From: Elephas maximus indicus
Taxonomy: Eukaryota > Chordata > Mammalia > Proboscidea > Elephantidae
NCBI RefSeq assembly: GCF_024166365.1
Contig: NC_064825.1
Span: 103,306,480-103,370,479 of the forward strand
DNA: 64,000 nt
Direction of reading: 5' to 3'
A model generated the notes under the pieces. That model worked only from the letters and a program-made list of their open reading frames with translations. It was not told the DNA's origin and did not search any database. The translations under genes were made by a program, and so were the position numbers. Below are positions 8,200 to 20,287 of the stretch, in pieces; the stretch's first letter is position 1, and every line of letters starts with the position of its first letter.

Positions 8200-9950
8200 C
8201 ATGGTGATTGCTTGGTGTGCTTTGAATCAGCAAAAAGTTTCTTGGGTAAATTTATTTCTTGCCTAACCCTTCCTTGTATTACATTAACATGTTGCCACTC
8301 TGTACTTGTCCCATATTCAGATAGTTCCTTCCTCTAGAGTTTGTTTTTTAGAAACTCAAGAAGAGTCTCTTGAATTTCTCAGTTTTGGATATATTATAAA
8401 ATAGGAAATCTAAAAGGCTTTCTGAAAAATCATCTTCCAAATTCACGTTTGGTACTTCTGTTTGATAATTGGCTATTTCAGGGAATCAGAGCATTGTTGA
8501 GTTCACCGTTCAAGGTAGTTGAAACCTCTCATTTCTTTAAATGAAGGTACTGCGGTCCAGAGAAGACAGTGATCAGGCTGAGGTTGTCTCATGAAATAGA
8601 GAGGAGCTGGCACCGGAACCTGGGTCTTCTGGCTATGTCTGGTATTTTCATGATGCTACAGTATTTGAAAACCTCATGTTTTCGTTTTGCTCTTACTTCT
8701 AACCATGGACATAGCGCTACCTCACTGTGTGTTTCCCAGAGCTGTAGCTGTAAATTGAGTTTCCTAAAATTGAATCCTAGTTGAGATATTCTTGAAGTTT
8801 GTGGGCTTAGGAAACTTGGCCTAAGGTATCTGACTACCTGCCTAGCACTTGATTGGCTTTGTAAGACTTGAATTGTGTGTGTGTGTGTGAAAATGGAATC
8901 AAACGTAGCAGGTTAAGAAAAATGGGCAAGTCATGGAAAAGACTCAGCTCTGCTTGGGCATTAATGAGGACGAGTGTGGATGCTGGAAAGCTGAGATCCT
9001 GGAAGCCTCAGTGCTTGGTAGGCCCAGAAAAGCAGTTTTTGAACCTGGCATCTCATTCTTCTCTACTACAGGAAGGACCTTCAGAGATGATTCCAACATG
9101 ACTTGCTGGCTTGCTGGTAGTGGTGTCTGATTTCACCCATTCTTGTAGCATTTTGCATACTAGTGTTGGTTTGTGTGTGTGTTTTAGGCAATGTGACAAA
9201 GCATTTTTCTCCTGCCTCCCTTAAGAAATGTTGCCTTGACAGATTCCTTTAAGAAATCAGCTTGACAGTGAGCTTCTTTCAAATGAAAAACGAAGGAGAG
9301 CTGATGACTGATACCTGTTTTGTTGGCCTTGCTGGTGTTTCAGATGTGCCTTTTCTTTGTTTTCTTCTTTCCTAGTGAATAATAGCTGTTTGTGTTTATT
9401 ATTTATCATAGCTAACCCTTAACCCTTAAACCTGGTTACCTACCTGCTTTATCCAGAGCACAAAAATATTTTGACTCCTTTTTAAACTGTGTGTTAAATT
9501 CTTATGCAGGTGCCTTTAAGGGCTTTTATTTTGCTGCAGAGCAACAATGAAAAAACCAACTGATCATATTTTGTTTGCAGGCAGTTTAAGAAAGCAGAGC
9601 AAATTGGTTTATGGTTAGACTGTGACTTTAAGCGAGCTTCAAGTTCAGCCCCAGGATAAAGATAACCACGGAATACCTAAGCTTTCCTAAGCAGGGAGAA
9701 CGCTGGCTCCCGAGAGTGAGCAATTTCGGTCAGCTAAGAGGTTATTTAGCTCCTAAAAGTAATTTTTGCCTGGGATTGAGGCCGAGGCCAAGTTGCTGAA
9801 TGACTGTAGCCCTGGGTTCCCGCAGCGCATCCTCAGTAATTACTTCTTAGTTCATCCACTTCTTGGCCAAGGGAATTATTTTAAGTGACCAAATGGCAGG
9901 GTAAGAGGCACTTTTCTGTGTATTTCCCTTCTAACATAATGGTGTGGATA
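8200..9950. other. Intronic stretch without recognised repeats
   Basis: About 1.7 kb with only a short TG run near 8874-8889. It is the longest AfroSINE-free stretch in the first third of the intron and contains the GATA/RUNX motif cluster near 9654. Confidence 0.45.
9654..9671 (+). promoter_or_regulatory. Candidate composite GATA-GATA-RUNX site
   Basis: GGATAAAGATAACCACGG carries two GATAA cores followed at once by AACCAC, a RUNX core. PTPRJ is known to be expressed in blood cells including platelets, where GATA and RUNX factors cooperate. The match is by eye and such short motifs occur by chance. Confidence 0.3.
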
Positions 9951-9954
9951 ATAT

Positions 9955-10155
9955 TATAATTAATAGGTGACATTATATGTGGCAGGCACTGTGTCAAGGG
10001 CTTTAATGCATTATCTAATTTGACCATTTCAGAAATACTGAGAGGTAGGTGCTGTTCATATTGCAATTTTAGCAGAGAGAAAACGGAGGCCCTGAACTCC
10101 CAAAGATTCATAACTAGCATGTGGCCAGCAGGCCTGATGCCTCCATTGACCCAGA
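9955..10155 (-). repeat. MIR, minus strand
   Basis: GTGGCAGGCACTGTGTCAAG, TTATCTAATTTGACCATTTC and a degraded AGAGAAAACGGAGGCCC block. Confidence 0.75.
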
Positions 10156-10307
10156 CCACTGTGTTGTAAGAAGTATTTTCTATGGAGTGTTTTCACAGCA
10201 TGCAAGTAAGAGATGAGGCTGTGGATTTTTGTGGCAAGGGACTGACTTGTGGAGCTTGAACCCCAATAGAGCAGAGAGTCATTTTGGGTTCTCTGCATCC
10301 TAAACAA

Positions 10308-10482
10308 GGAGCCCTGGTGGTACAGTGGTCCAGCACTTGGCTGCTAACAGAAAGGCTGACGGTTGGAACCCACCAGCTGCTTTGTGGAAGGAAGATGGGA
10401 AACCCTATAGGGCAGTTCTGCTTTGTCCTGTAGGGTTGCTATGAGTCGGAATGGACTAGAGGGCAATGGGTCTTGGTTTGGC
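10308..10482 (+). repeat. AfroSINE type A
   Basis: GGAGCCCTGGTGGTACAG to CAATGGGTCTTGGTTTGG. Imperfect flanking repeat GCATCCTAAAC / GCATCCAAAAC. Confidence 0.92.
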
Positions 10483-10595
10483 ATCCAAAACCCGCAGGAT
10501 CTACTTCGTTTGTAGTATGGACAACCCAGGTATCCTCTTTCCTGCTCATGGTTCTTTGTGAGGCGGAGTTTATAAGGCAAGCCTGCCGTATTCGG

Positions 10596-10800
10596 AGAGA
10601 GAATGAGGTCTGCAGTGGAAAGACGCTTTCATTTATTAGCTGCATAAACTTGGGCAAGTCACTTAACCTCTGTGACTCCTCATTTCTTTATCTGGAAAAT
10701 GTAACCAATACTTCCTGCTTCACTGGATGGTTGGGAGGATCAACTAAGATAGAAGAGGAACTGCTATGTCCAATATGAAGTACAAGTCAATTGCTAGCTG
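10596..10800 (+). repeat. MIR, + strand
   Basis: CTTGGGCAAGTCACTTAACC, CTCATTTCTTTATCTGGAAA and the 3' TGGGAGGATCAACTAAGA block. Confidence 0.85.
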
Positions 10801-11196
10801 TGGCTGCTGCTGTTATTTGGGGGCGAAGAAGTGGTGTTTCAGTTATACATGGAGTGTTTTCTATGGTAGCGTACCCCTAAAGAGTGGTACAGAATAATCC
10901 TGGGGACATGCCAGATAAACTTAGTTGGAGTCACAAAATTTTTTTTTTTTTTAAGTGAAGAGTTATTTATTTTAGGGTATATTCATCAAAAAAACTCTAA
11001 GTTGTGTACCAAGCCCATGGTTCATAGGTTGAATGAGGCTGAGTATGAATGTAGTGTCATGGTAAATAAATGGTTAGAGTTAATAAAAAATTGATCTATA
11101 GAACAAATTGAGTAAATCATTATATTAATGTGATGTTGTTACCAAAAATTGCAAAGGTGGTAAATTGCTTAATTTGGGAACTGAGTACAGGGCATA

Positions 11197-11400
11197 GAGC
11201 CCTGGGCGATACCAACCATTAATGTGCTCAGCTGTTAACCAAAAGGTTAGAGGATTGAGTCCACCCAGAGGCTCGTTGGAACAAAAAAGGTCTGACGATC
11301 TACTTTTGAAAAATCAGCCACTGAAAACCCTGTGGCATAGTTCCACTCTGACACACATGGGATCGCCATGAGTTGGAGTTGACAAGATGGGAGCTGGTGG
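11197..11400 (+). repeat. AfroSINE type B
   Basis: GAGCCCTGGGCGATACC head, GGATTGAGTCCACCCAGAGG, and CTCTGACACACATGGGATCG before the tail. Confidence 0.9.
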
Positions 11401-12370
11401 CTTACAGGGGATGTAGGGTGGGCACTGAGCAGAGAGAGGCTTTGGTGGTGAACACGCAAGCAGCCTGGCTTCATGGATCATACAGGCCAGTGGAGGGACA
11501 GACGTTACATGGATCATCCCAGATAACCATCACAGTTGTGATATAGGATAGCAGTGTGACAGTCCTTGTGCTCCTTCAGAGAAAGGGCTGGCTCTGGATT
11601 AGCCAAAGGGGAGTGGCAATGAGAGGACCAGAGAAAGTCCCTCAGTGGAGAACCCTGGAAGTGGCAGGTCTCTCAGACCAAAGAAGTCCACAGCAGTTTT
11701 GTCACCACCTCATATGGCTTTTCAGAGACTTTTCTGGTGACCCCTCAGAGGACAGGAGCTGTAGGAAATTTATTACTTCCTTATTAGCGATAGCTGTAGC
11801 CATCCTATTGTCTCAGAATTTCCATGCCATGTAAATACTGGGGTGAGGGGTGGTGGTAATGTGCCAGCAGATGGGGGGCATTTTGAAAGCTAAAGTGGTG
11901 TCAGCTCCCACAGAAGGGCTAATTTTAAACATGCAAATAATTTTCAGTTCCACTTTTCCTTCTTCCTGTTAGAGGGAAGCTGTACCCTGTTGCCATTTCG
12001 GAGGCTCAAGCAAACAATGTCGTTATTATGCCAGAAACGATCTACTTCTCCAGGGCAGGAACCGGGTGGTGTTTTTCTGGGGGCCTGTGCCAGGACCCGG
12101 CCCACTGTTATTTCATGGCTGCTGAGTAAATAAATGAGCGAATATTAAAAATTGGCCCCACTATGGAGTCCATAACATAGTGGGTCTAATCTTTCTTGGA
12201 GGTATAAGACCCTTACAGTGTATTTGTGAAAGGAAAGGGTCCTCTCCCCAAAGGAAATACACATACATACAATTTTGTATCCAATTTCAGAGACTCTTTG
12301 AAATAGTCTATGAAGCCCAGGTTAAAAAAATCTGGGTTTTAAAGCTGTGTATAAGGTTAGAGAAGTATCA
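11400..12370. other. Intronic stretch without recognised repeats
   Basis: Nothing recognised apart from short homopolymers; open frames here have no protein-like features. Confidence 0.4.
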
Positions 12371-12374
12371 AGAA

Positions 12375-13150
12375 AGTATCAGGTGAAAAGTATCAGTCCT
12401 TCTCTTCAAAGGTAACCACTGTGGGATTCAATCAGTGTCCTTCCAGGAAAAAAAAGAAAATTTCTATGTAATGTACAATGGCATCTTTTTAAACGTTACA
12501 TTGAAAGGACTGTCATATACACATAGGAGCCCTGGTGGTACAGTGGTTAAGTACTTAGCTGCTAACCAAAAGGTCAGCGGTTCGAACCTACCAGCTGCTC
12601 TTTGGGAGAAAGATGTGACAGTCAGCTTCCAATGTTACAACCTAGGAAACCCTATGGGGCAGTTCCACTATGTCCTGTAGGGTCGCTGGCAGTTGGAAGT
12701 GACTGGACGGCAACGGGTAATATACATATTGCTCTCTACAGCTTTTTCATTTTCTCAGTTACCTTGGAGATTGTTTCCTCTCTGTACCTATAGCTCTGAC
12801 TCTTTTAAATAACTCTCTGGTATTCCGGTATGTGAATTGACCATAATTTATTTGCTGTCACAAATCTGCTACGGAGGATGCTTTTGGTGCCTGTTTCGTG
12901 GAACCTTCACAAGAATATCCATAGGGTAAATTACTAGTCATGGGATTGCTGGTTTAGAGGGTACACGCATTGACATTTTGATAGCTACTGTTAAAAGTTG
13001 TCCCCCAGAAATGATGCTTCGATTTGTGCACACACCCGCAGATTTTCAGAGGGCCTGTTTCTCCCTGCCCTCTAAATTGAGGATTGTTACATTTTTAAGT
13101 TTCTGGCACTCCGAGAGGTGAAAAATTGTATCCTCTTGAGTGAGTTGAGC
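12375..13150 (-). repeat. Ancient L1 3' relic, minus strand, split by a SINE
   Basis: AAGGTAACCACTGTGGG, then after the SINE ACCATAATTTATTTGC, GGGTAAATTACTAGTCATGG and TTGCTGG, the order seen in inverted old-L1 3' regions. Heavily decayed. Confidence 0.55.
12526..12719 (+). repeat. AfroSINE type A (long form) inside the L1 relic
   Basis: AGGAGCCCTGGTGGTACAG to GACGGCAACGGG, with loose ATATACACAT / ATATACATAT flanks. Confidence 0.92.
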
Positions 13151-13409
13151 ATCTTTTCCTAAATTTGGGCCATTTGTGTTTTTTCTTTTTTTGGGGGTTA
13201 ACTCCGAGTTTGTTTCCTTTGTCCATTCAATAATAATAATAAAAAAAGATGTTTTCGTTATCGATTTGTACAAGCTCTTTGGAAACTAAGAAAATTAGTC
13301 CTTTGACTCTTATTTGTGTTACAAATATATTTTTTCCAACTATTTTAGATGCAGCTCTTATTCCTTAGAAGCTCAGAGATAAATTAGACCCTTGGGTGGT
13401 GTGTAGGTA

Positions 13410-13620
13410 GAGCCTTGCACAGAGAGCCTTAAACCTGGAGCCAGACTGCTTGGTGGGAGTCATGGCTCCACCACCTGCTAGTTGTGTGACCTTGGGTAGG
13501 TGCCTTAACCTTCCTGATCCTTGGTGTTCACATCTCCGAAGTGCTCATAACCGTAATACCTCTCACAGAGGGTAGCTGGATAGGTCAAGTGAGAGAGATC
13601 ACATTGCGTTAAAGTCCTTT
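13410..13620 (+). repeat. MIR, + strand
   Basis: CTAGTTGTGTGACCTTGGG with flanking CCAGACTGCTTGG and TACCTCTCACAGAGGG. Confidence 0.85.
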
Positions 13621-13819
13621 GTTAATGGATGTAGAAATACAAGCACAACATTTTACAGAGTGTATTCCATTTACTCGAGAGTTAGATCTTAAAGTTAGGG
13701 CAAAAGGCTATAATTATGTGCTTAGCATTCATAGTTATGAATCATCTAAACTGCTACAAAATCTCTTAAATTGCCCACCATGGATTGTGTGTGTGTCCGT
13801 ATGTATGTGTAGATATATA

Positions 13820-14112
13820 CAGATAATCCCCGACTTACAACAGGGTTCCGTTCTGACAGTTCAGTCGGAAGTTGGTTCTGACATAGGGGAGTACCTCATT
13901 TTTTTTTTTTGGTTTTCATTTTTACTGCCTTTTATTATCAGCGTCTTTATAAATCATAGCAAGTGAACATCTGAGAATGATAACATCTGCAGATTACGAA
14001 CTGCAACACTGTGTGTAGTACATAACACTAATGATAAGATGTACGAAGACAAAAAAAGGTCGTAAGTTTGGTTCGTTGTAACTTGAATACGTCATATGTC
14101 GGGGACCACCTG
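13820..14112. mobile_element. MITE-like DNA transposon with inverted ends in a TA target
   Basis: Begins CAGATAATCCCCGACTTAC and ends GTCGGGGACCACCTG, which are inverted repeats of each other around the TCCCCGAC core. TA flanks at 13818-13819 and 14113-14114 suit a Tc1/mariner-type duplication. At 293 bp with no ORF it is a non-autonomous element. It sits in a TATG/TA microsatellite. Confidence 0.7.
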
Positions 14113-14162
14113 TATGTATGTATGTATGTGTGTGTATATATATATATATATACACACGTATG
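14113..14162. repeat. TATG/TA microsatellite
   Basis: TATGTATGTATGTATGTG then TATATATATATATATAC. Confidence 0.95.
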
Positions 14163-14774
14163 TATTAAAATGTGTAATGTGGGCTAGATAGTAGATCGGT
14201 ATAGAGTTTTCTGATAGCACGATTTAAATTACGTCTTTTTTTAAACCAAGTGTGTGCAATTGAAATAATATAGGTTAAATGACCAGAGGATATGACTAAA
14301 GTGTAGCCAGTATGGTCCTAGCCCTGAAGGAGCATGTGGGTATTGACGTCCTTTAAAAAGTGTGTCCTCTTTGGGTTGAGTTGAGCATTTCTCTTTATCT
14401 TGTGACCTGACCAGCTCTGGCTGTGACCACCTCCTATCTCTGGGTAATTTTCTGTGGGGCCAAGAGGAGTTATTTTTAAGCCTCCAACTGAAAGTTTAAA
14501 GACTTAATCCTTGGCTCTAATTGTGGGCAATGGGAGGCTGGGCAAGTCTGCGCTGACTGTGCCACCTATTTCCACAGCAGCAAGGTGACTCCACATGGTG
14601 AGAAGCTGAGAGGCCACTGCATTTTTGTGTTGTTGTATCATGGAAGTTCTTCCTCCCCCACTGAGGGTGGACCATGCTGGCGGTCCTGTTTCCCAGGTCA
14701 GAAGATGGAGGCCTGCTGGGAGATTGTTCTGGGTTTGGAGGGAGATTGCTGCCCAGTCCTTGGTGCACGGGCAT

Positions 14775-14955
14775 TGGGGTGAGACAGATGTGACTCCTCC
14801 ACCTTCTAGCTGTGTCACCAACTCTCTTAATGCTCAGAGCCTCACTTGTCCTCATCTGTAAAATGGGAACAACAAGAACACCTACCTCATAAGGTTGTTG
14901 TGGAGGATTAAATAGATCTGCATAACAAGTAGTTAGCATAAAACAAACCCTCAGC
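14775..14955 (+). repeat. MIR, + strand
   Basis: CTCATCTGTAAAATGGGAA and TCATAAGGTTGTTGTGGAGG, well preserved 3' half. Confidence 0.88.
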
Positions 14956-15039
14956 AGATGTCATGTCAACAGATGTTTTGCCATCTTATTTTGCAGGGAC
15001 ACTGGCATAATATACTATTAAAAAATATATATATATATT

Positions 15040-15200
15040 TTTTTCACTGCCTGGTTTGCAAGGCTCTTTCACATACATGAGCTCATTCAGTCCTCGCGGC
15101 ATCCCTGTGAATTTGTCATTGTTTTTCCCGTTTAACAGGTGTGGCTCAGAGTGACTGTAAGTGACTTGCCCAATTCAGGTGTCATTTGTCTTTTGCATGA
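15040..15200 (-). repeat. MIR, minus strand
   Basis: ACATACATGAGCTCATTCAG, CCCGTTTAACAGGTGTGGC and GTGACTTGCCCAATTCAGG. Confidence 0.75.
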
Positions 15201-16000
15201 TAATAATGTGCATTTATAGTGCAGCCCAGTTTAAAAATTAACCGAGGTTTAGAATTCGCTTATGAGAGGTGAATTGGGCAAGTGAATCCTCTAATTTGGC
15301 TCATACATAGTCATTAGCCTGAACCGTATGAAATGATTGCCTTTAGTCCTTTGAATATCATTGGTTTTATATGGTTCCAACTAATATGTTCCAGAAAATG
15401 TAGTTTTAAAATGAGGCTTGAAAAAACCAAACCATAGACTTAAATGCTGTAGGGCAGTGTGTTTAAAACCTTGGGTAATAAAATTGAATTAGTGAGTTAT
15501 GACCAGCATTAAAAAATGGTTGAATAAGAAATATTAGAGTCTTGCATGTAGGAAGGGTAAGTAGACACACACACACACACACACACACACGCCTGGGCAC
15601 ACATGTGTAATGAATTGCATATGACCTGAATGTCTTATCATAAGTTGAATCATTGCCAAAAAAACTGAAAGTCGCTGTTATAGACTGGCAGTGGTGGGAG
15701 GTGCAGGTTGGGGTGGGGGGGTGAAGGTGGATTCTGTTTCCAGGGAGTGCAAAAAGCCAGTATGCAAGTCCCCAGGTATGCATCGTCAGTGCCCCCATAT
15801 ATTGCTGAATACCGTCCTGCAGCACGGGACCAGGAAGGACCAAATCCTGGAGAGCACCTTAGGAAGGGAGTGCGTAGGTCAACTGAAAGCGGAGGATGCC
15901 TGCCTTAACTGCCTGTCTGGAAACGTCAGTGGGAACTGCCAGTAACATAAGCTGTTGGGCGATGCACTGTGTTCTTTTGGTCAACAGGTTTGGTAGAGAG
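15200..16000. other. Intronic stretch, (AC)13 microsatellite only
   Basis: An AC run at 15564-15590 is the only recognisable feature. Confidence 0.5.
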
Positions 16001-16004
16001 GTAA

Positions 16005-16120
16005 TATTTAACTGCCTACTGCGTTGCCCACTTTAAATCAGAACTTACAACCACCTGAGGGAAACTGAGGCTCAGTGAGGCTGTCACCCATCTGGTGGGG
16101 GATTCAGTCCAGACTTAGTA
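16005..16120 (-). repeat. MIR fragment, minus strand (weak)
   Basis: GGGAAACTGAGGCTCAGTGAG and TCACCCATCTGGTGG, the inverted MIR core. Confidence 0.55.
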
Positions 16121-16284
16121 CCTCTAGCTGTGCTGCCCTCATACCAGCTGTGCTGATTATAGGGCCCATGGCAATTTGCACAGGACTGAGTGTCCCCTGC
16201 TTGGGGGCTTTTAGCCCAGTTGCCTGGAGGATCCTGACCCTAAGGTCGATTCAATTTCCACATAAGCCAGTTTTTTTTTTCCTT

Positions 16285-17015
16285 ATAAAAAAGTAGAAAA
16301 TACAGATAGATAAAAAGAGAAAGCAAAAGTACCTGTAATCTCCATTCCCCCAAAGATAAGTACCGGTGCCATTTTGATGGGCGATCTTTTTCCTTTTTTA
16401 GTGCATGTTTTATCTGCCTATCTATGTATACTAAAATAGGATTACCAACTACATATGCTTTGTAATTTACTTTTTTTTTTAGTAAATAATTGGGATAGAT
16501 GTTGTATCCCTGGGGGTACTCCAGGAAGCCAGAAGATAAATAAACATGAAGCTTCTTCCTGGAGGGCCACTGCTACTCAGTGGAAAGTATTTGGAATTAT
16601 TTCTTGGAAACAAACAAACAAACATAGACATATTATGGATTAGATACCAAATTTGCATTTTCTTCCCCCAGCAAATTCAGGAGAAAATAAATTACTACCC
16701 ACGCAGACTCTCTGGGAATGTGAGTTCCGTCTCCCCTGCTATTCTTAGGGGCATTTTGGGGCAGTCTGTGAAGTACTGACAATATGTTGTAAACATTTTT
16801 CCTTGCCCCTGTGTAGTCTTTCCTTGTATAACTTTTAGCCGTTGCATTCCGTCCCTTCATATGGAGGCACCATAATCTATTTAATTAATCTTGTGATTAG
16901 CTTGCTACTGTAATTCCAATTTTTTTTGTCATGATAAACACTGTCAAGGTGACTTTGTGCAAAATTTCTGAACATATTTCTGATGATTTTCTTAGGGTAA
17001 ATTGAGATAATAAAA
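16285..17015 (-). repeat. Ancient L1 3' relic, minus strand
   Basis: AGAAAATACAGATAGATAAA, CACCATAATCTATTTAATTA and CTTAGGGTAAATTGAG occur in the inverted old-L1 order. A segment near 16500-16650 is unassigned. Confidence 0.5.
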
Positions 17016-17034
17016 ATAACAGGAGCAGCTACCA

Positions 17035-17165
17035 CAGGTAGAATATTTATTATGAGCCACTGATAGCACTTTGTGCACATTAACTCACGTAATCCTATGA
17101 TGTAGATGTGGGGAAGGAAACTGAGGCTCAGGTAGTTGTAGTCTGATCCATGGACACATATTGTG
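17035..17165 (-). repeat. MIR, minus strand
   Basis: ACTCACGTAATCCTATGATG and GGAAACTGAGGCTCAG. Confidence 0.7.
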
Positions 17166-17619
17166 CTGGAACCTCAACCAGCTAGGTGTAGGCTTCTTTG
17201 GAGTAAAGGGGAGCTGGACAGGAGAGTTGACACGGGCTAGGGTAAATCTGAGTCTCCAAGGAGGATAGCTGGGCTCATGGTCTATTCTCATAGGTTTTAG
17301 AGGTTACCTTCCCGAGGGATGGTAACACGTTGACACACTCTGCTCAGAACTGTGACGTGGCAGCAGTGAAATGCTTTCCAAAGTTTCAAGAGCAGCTTTA
17401 CCATGGATTTTAGACCCTGAAGTTGTGAGGTGGTGGAGGCTGCCTGACCATTCTTGGCTCCTAGCCACTGCCGTGGCCCTGTTCGAATGAATGACATAAT
17501 GGCGTCTCCTTGGGGTCTTGACCTTCCTGTTGTGAATGAGTTTGGATTTCCTGAGCTTGAAATCGGACATGGATGACAGGACTTCAGGGCTCGCTATAAA
17601 AGTTCGACTATGGAATAAA

Positions 17620-17815
17620 GCATGGACATCTCAATCAGCACAAGTGTGGATCTACATCCAGGCTCTTCCACCTACAGCTGTGTGACTCTGCTCTCTGCCC
17701 AGAACCTGTTACTTCATTTGTTAAAGGGGTGATAATTGCCGGGCCATGGCATTGTTAGAGTTAAATGAAGGAAGGTATGTAAGGCACCCAGTTCAGATTA
17801 TGGCTGCATAAATAG
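17620..17815 (+). repeat. MIR, + strand
   Basis: CTACAGCTGTGTGACTCTGC, ACTTCATTTGTTAAAGGGG and TTAGAGTTAAATGAAGG. The following SINE inserted into its end. Confidence 0.75.
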
Positions 17816-17823
17816 GCCACTTA

Positions 17824-17992
17824 AAACCAAAAAAACCCAAACCTGTTGCTGTTGAGTTGATTCCAACTCATAGCAACCTTATAGGACGGAATGGAACTGC
17901 CACATGGGGTTTCCAAGGAGTCGCTGGTGGGTTTGAACTGCTGACCTTTTGGTTAACAGCTGAGTTCTTAACCACTGCACCACCAGGGCTCC
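17824..17992 (-). repeat. AfroSINE type A with 14-bp TSD
   Basis: Exact duplication AAATAGGCCACTTA at 17810-17823 and 17993-18006 frames the element precisely. Confidence 0.95.
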
Positions 17993-18187
17993 AAATAGGC
18001 CACTTAGTAGGCCCTTAAATTCTACTCCCAACTAACCTCTCTTTATTAACGCAGCGCCTCCCAGCTTTGGGGCTGCAGAGTGATACAGAGAATTTGCTGA
18101 GGTTGTCATGTGCTCAAGGTAGGAGGGGATGCTTTGAGGGCACTATACAACTTCTGTCAGTCTTGATGCCAGGGAGTATCGTATAGA

Positions 18188-18402
18188 CCAAAAACCAAAC
18201 CAGTTGCTGTCAAGTCAATTCTGACTCGTGGTGACCTCATCTGTGTCAGAGTAGAACCATGCTCCATAGGGTTTTCCGTGGCAGATTTTTTTGGAAGTAG
18301 ATTGCCAGGCCTTTTTTGCAAGGTCCCCCTGGGTGGTCTTGAACCTCCAACCTTTCTGTTAACAGATTAGCATGTTAACCATTTGTACCATCCAGGGACT
18401 CT
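18188..18402 (-). repeat. AfroSINE type B
   Basis: CAGTTGCTGTCAAGTCAATT tail to ACCATCCAGGGACTCT head complement. Confidence 0.9.
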
Positions 18403-18695
18403 GTTGTTTAGAGTGGCCACCAAATCCTACTGTATGAAGAGAAATTGTTGGGGCCGTGGGAGTGGGAGCTCTTATTTAAGATGACATGGGATAAGACGCA
18501 GACTCTCAGCCTCTATCTGACCACAGAGTTTGCAACCAGCCTTTTGATTTCTTTTGGAAGATGCACACGGGAAACCCCTGGTTAAGAACCACTGCTTTAG
18601 GTGATAACTGTTTTGTAGTCATTGTATAGATTGCCCGTGTCCAGACAGTCATACTAGATGGACGGGCTGTCCTTCCATTCCCATGTAATCAGCCC

Positions 18696-19131
18696 AATGG
18701 TGTCACTAGGAGGGTACAGGGGTGGGGATCATACCAGGTGACAGTGTCAGAGGGGGTGACACCAAAATAACCGTCCATAAAATTTTTATGCAGTGTTTCA
18801 GCAGAAATTTATTGTTTTTTATAAAAATATCCCTGTAGTTATAACAACAAAAACATTTTTCATAAGCCCAGCTTACATGTATCAATATACCTACACAGCT
18901 GAAACTCTATGCTCATTTACTTTTTGAACTTTCTAACCTAATGCGCTCTGGTCAGAGCTGTCATTATTACCCAGTTACAATGACTCTTCGAATCACGCGG
19001 TTTCATCGGCACTTGCTACAAGCACGTGCTGTTGTTTTCGTTGCTGCTAGGAGGACGTCCATGGGGGTGGGGGGGTGGGTGACACCGTGAGTGACTGCAC
19101 TGGATGACAGCAACCCTAGTGACATCACTGA
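18696..19131. mobile_element. Possible DNA transposon with short inverted ends
   Basis: TGGTGTCACTAGGAGGG at the left and ACCCTAGTGACATCACTG at the right are inverted matches over about 13 bases, with GGGTGACACC near both ends. No ORF, and no flanking duplication was found. Confidence 0.35.
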
Positions 19132-19954
19132 ATCAACCCCATGTTGGTAGCTGACTTAGTCCCAGTGAGACCGTGGGTCTGAACTAACAAAAGCATTTGC
19201 AGATGTAACACATAATCCGGGTTGTTGGGTCTCAAAAGGGGGTTCACGTCTGCCCCGGTTGTTCAGTACTTTTGAGGGATCCTGTGGTAGAGTAGGCTTT
19301 AGTCTGGGACGGTTCTATTTTCTCAGCCTCATTTTTCTCCTCTGTAAAATGGGAATACCATATTTTCCCACCCTGCCTGGGGAGGGAAAGGAAGCTTGGG
19401 GTGTTAATGTGATATGTGTGGTGCTAGGCTCCGCTGCAGGGGATGTGAAGTTGAAGGAAGGAAAGACTCATGGTTTATTAGGAGCTATGAGGCCAAATGT
19501 GCCAAGTTCCACACAAGAGGTAGGCCTGGTGTCTGGAGATCCTGTTACAATGAGATTCACTGCCAAGTTTCCCCTCCCAGCAGCTCTGAGCAATTTTCAG
19601 CATGTAGTGTGTTCAGAGGCCCCGAGGCATGAAAGTAGAGATGGTGCCTTCAGAGCCCTGGACAGTGAGACCAGCGGGAATGAAGCCAGTGGAGAAACCC
19701 ACTCAGATCGTACTGCCAGCCAGGGGGGACGTAGCATTGGCTTTCTGAAAATTAGCATTCATACAACTTTTCAGGAATACATCATTTTGTGAAGCCAGAG
19801 GTCCCAGCTCAGTGTTTGTGAGACCAGGTCGGGACATTGTCATGTGGGGGCTTGATGTTTTATCCAGATTCCAGCAGGTTGTTCCAAGCTGTGCCCTGCA
19901 CCTTCATAACATCATGGAAACATGATCAGTACCTAGAGCTGCATGCAGTTGTGT

Positions 19955-20095
19955 GCCAGGCTGTTTTCTATCCTTAAAATCACCACCTCCATTTTACATA
20001 TGAGGCACAGAGGGGGATAGAGACTTGCCCAGAGCCGGGATGTGGCTGTCCTGATAGACTTGAGTTCTAATCTTGCCCCTATTGCTGTGATGATC
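19955..20095 (-). repeat. MIR, minus strand
   Basis: CACCTCCATTTTACATATGAGG and ACTTGCCCAGAGCCGGGATG. Confidence 0.7.
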
Positions 20096-20102
20096 TGCAA
20101 TT

Positions 20103-20281
20103 TCCAACCAACCAACCTGCTGCCATTGAGTTGATGCTGACTCATGGCAACCCCATGTGTTACAGAGCAGAACTGCTCCATAGGGTTTTCTTGGCTGTGA
20201 TTTTTATGGAAGGAGGTCACCAGGTGTTTCTTCTGTGGCACCGCTGGTGGCATTCAAACTACCAACCTTTAGGTTAGCAGT
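20103..20281 (-). repeat. AfroSINE type A, head lost
   Basis: CCTGCTGCCATTGAGTTG to CCAACCTTTAGGTTAGCAG; the GGCTCC terminal complement is absent. Confidence 0.85.
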
Positions 20282-20287
20282 GGTGAT

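Noticed and set aside
15564-15590. CA, GT and TA runs as CRISPR-like or regulatory arrays
   Set aside because: They are plain microsatellites with no spacer structure.
19259-19792. 177-codon + strand frame
   Set aside because: No domain, no conserved start context, composition like random intron sequence, and its start region contains MIR-like CTCTGTAAAATGGG.
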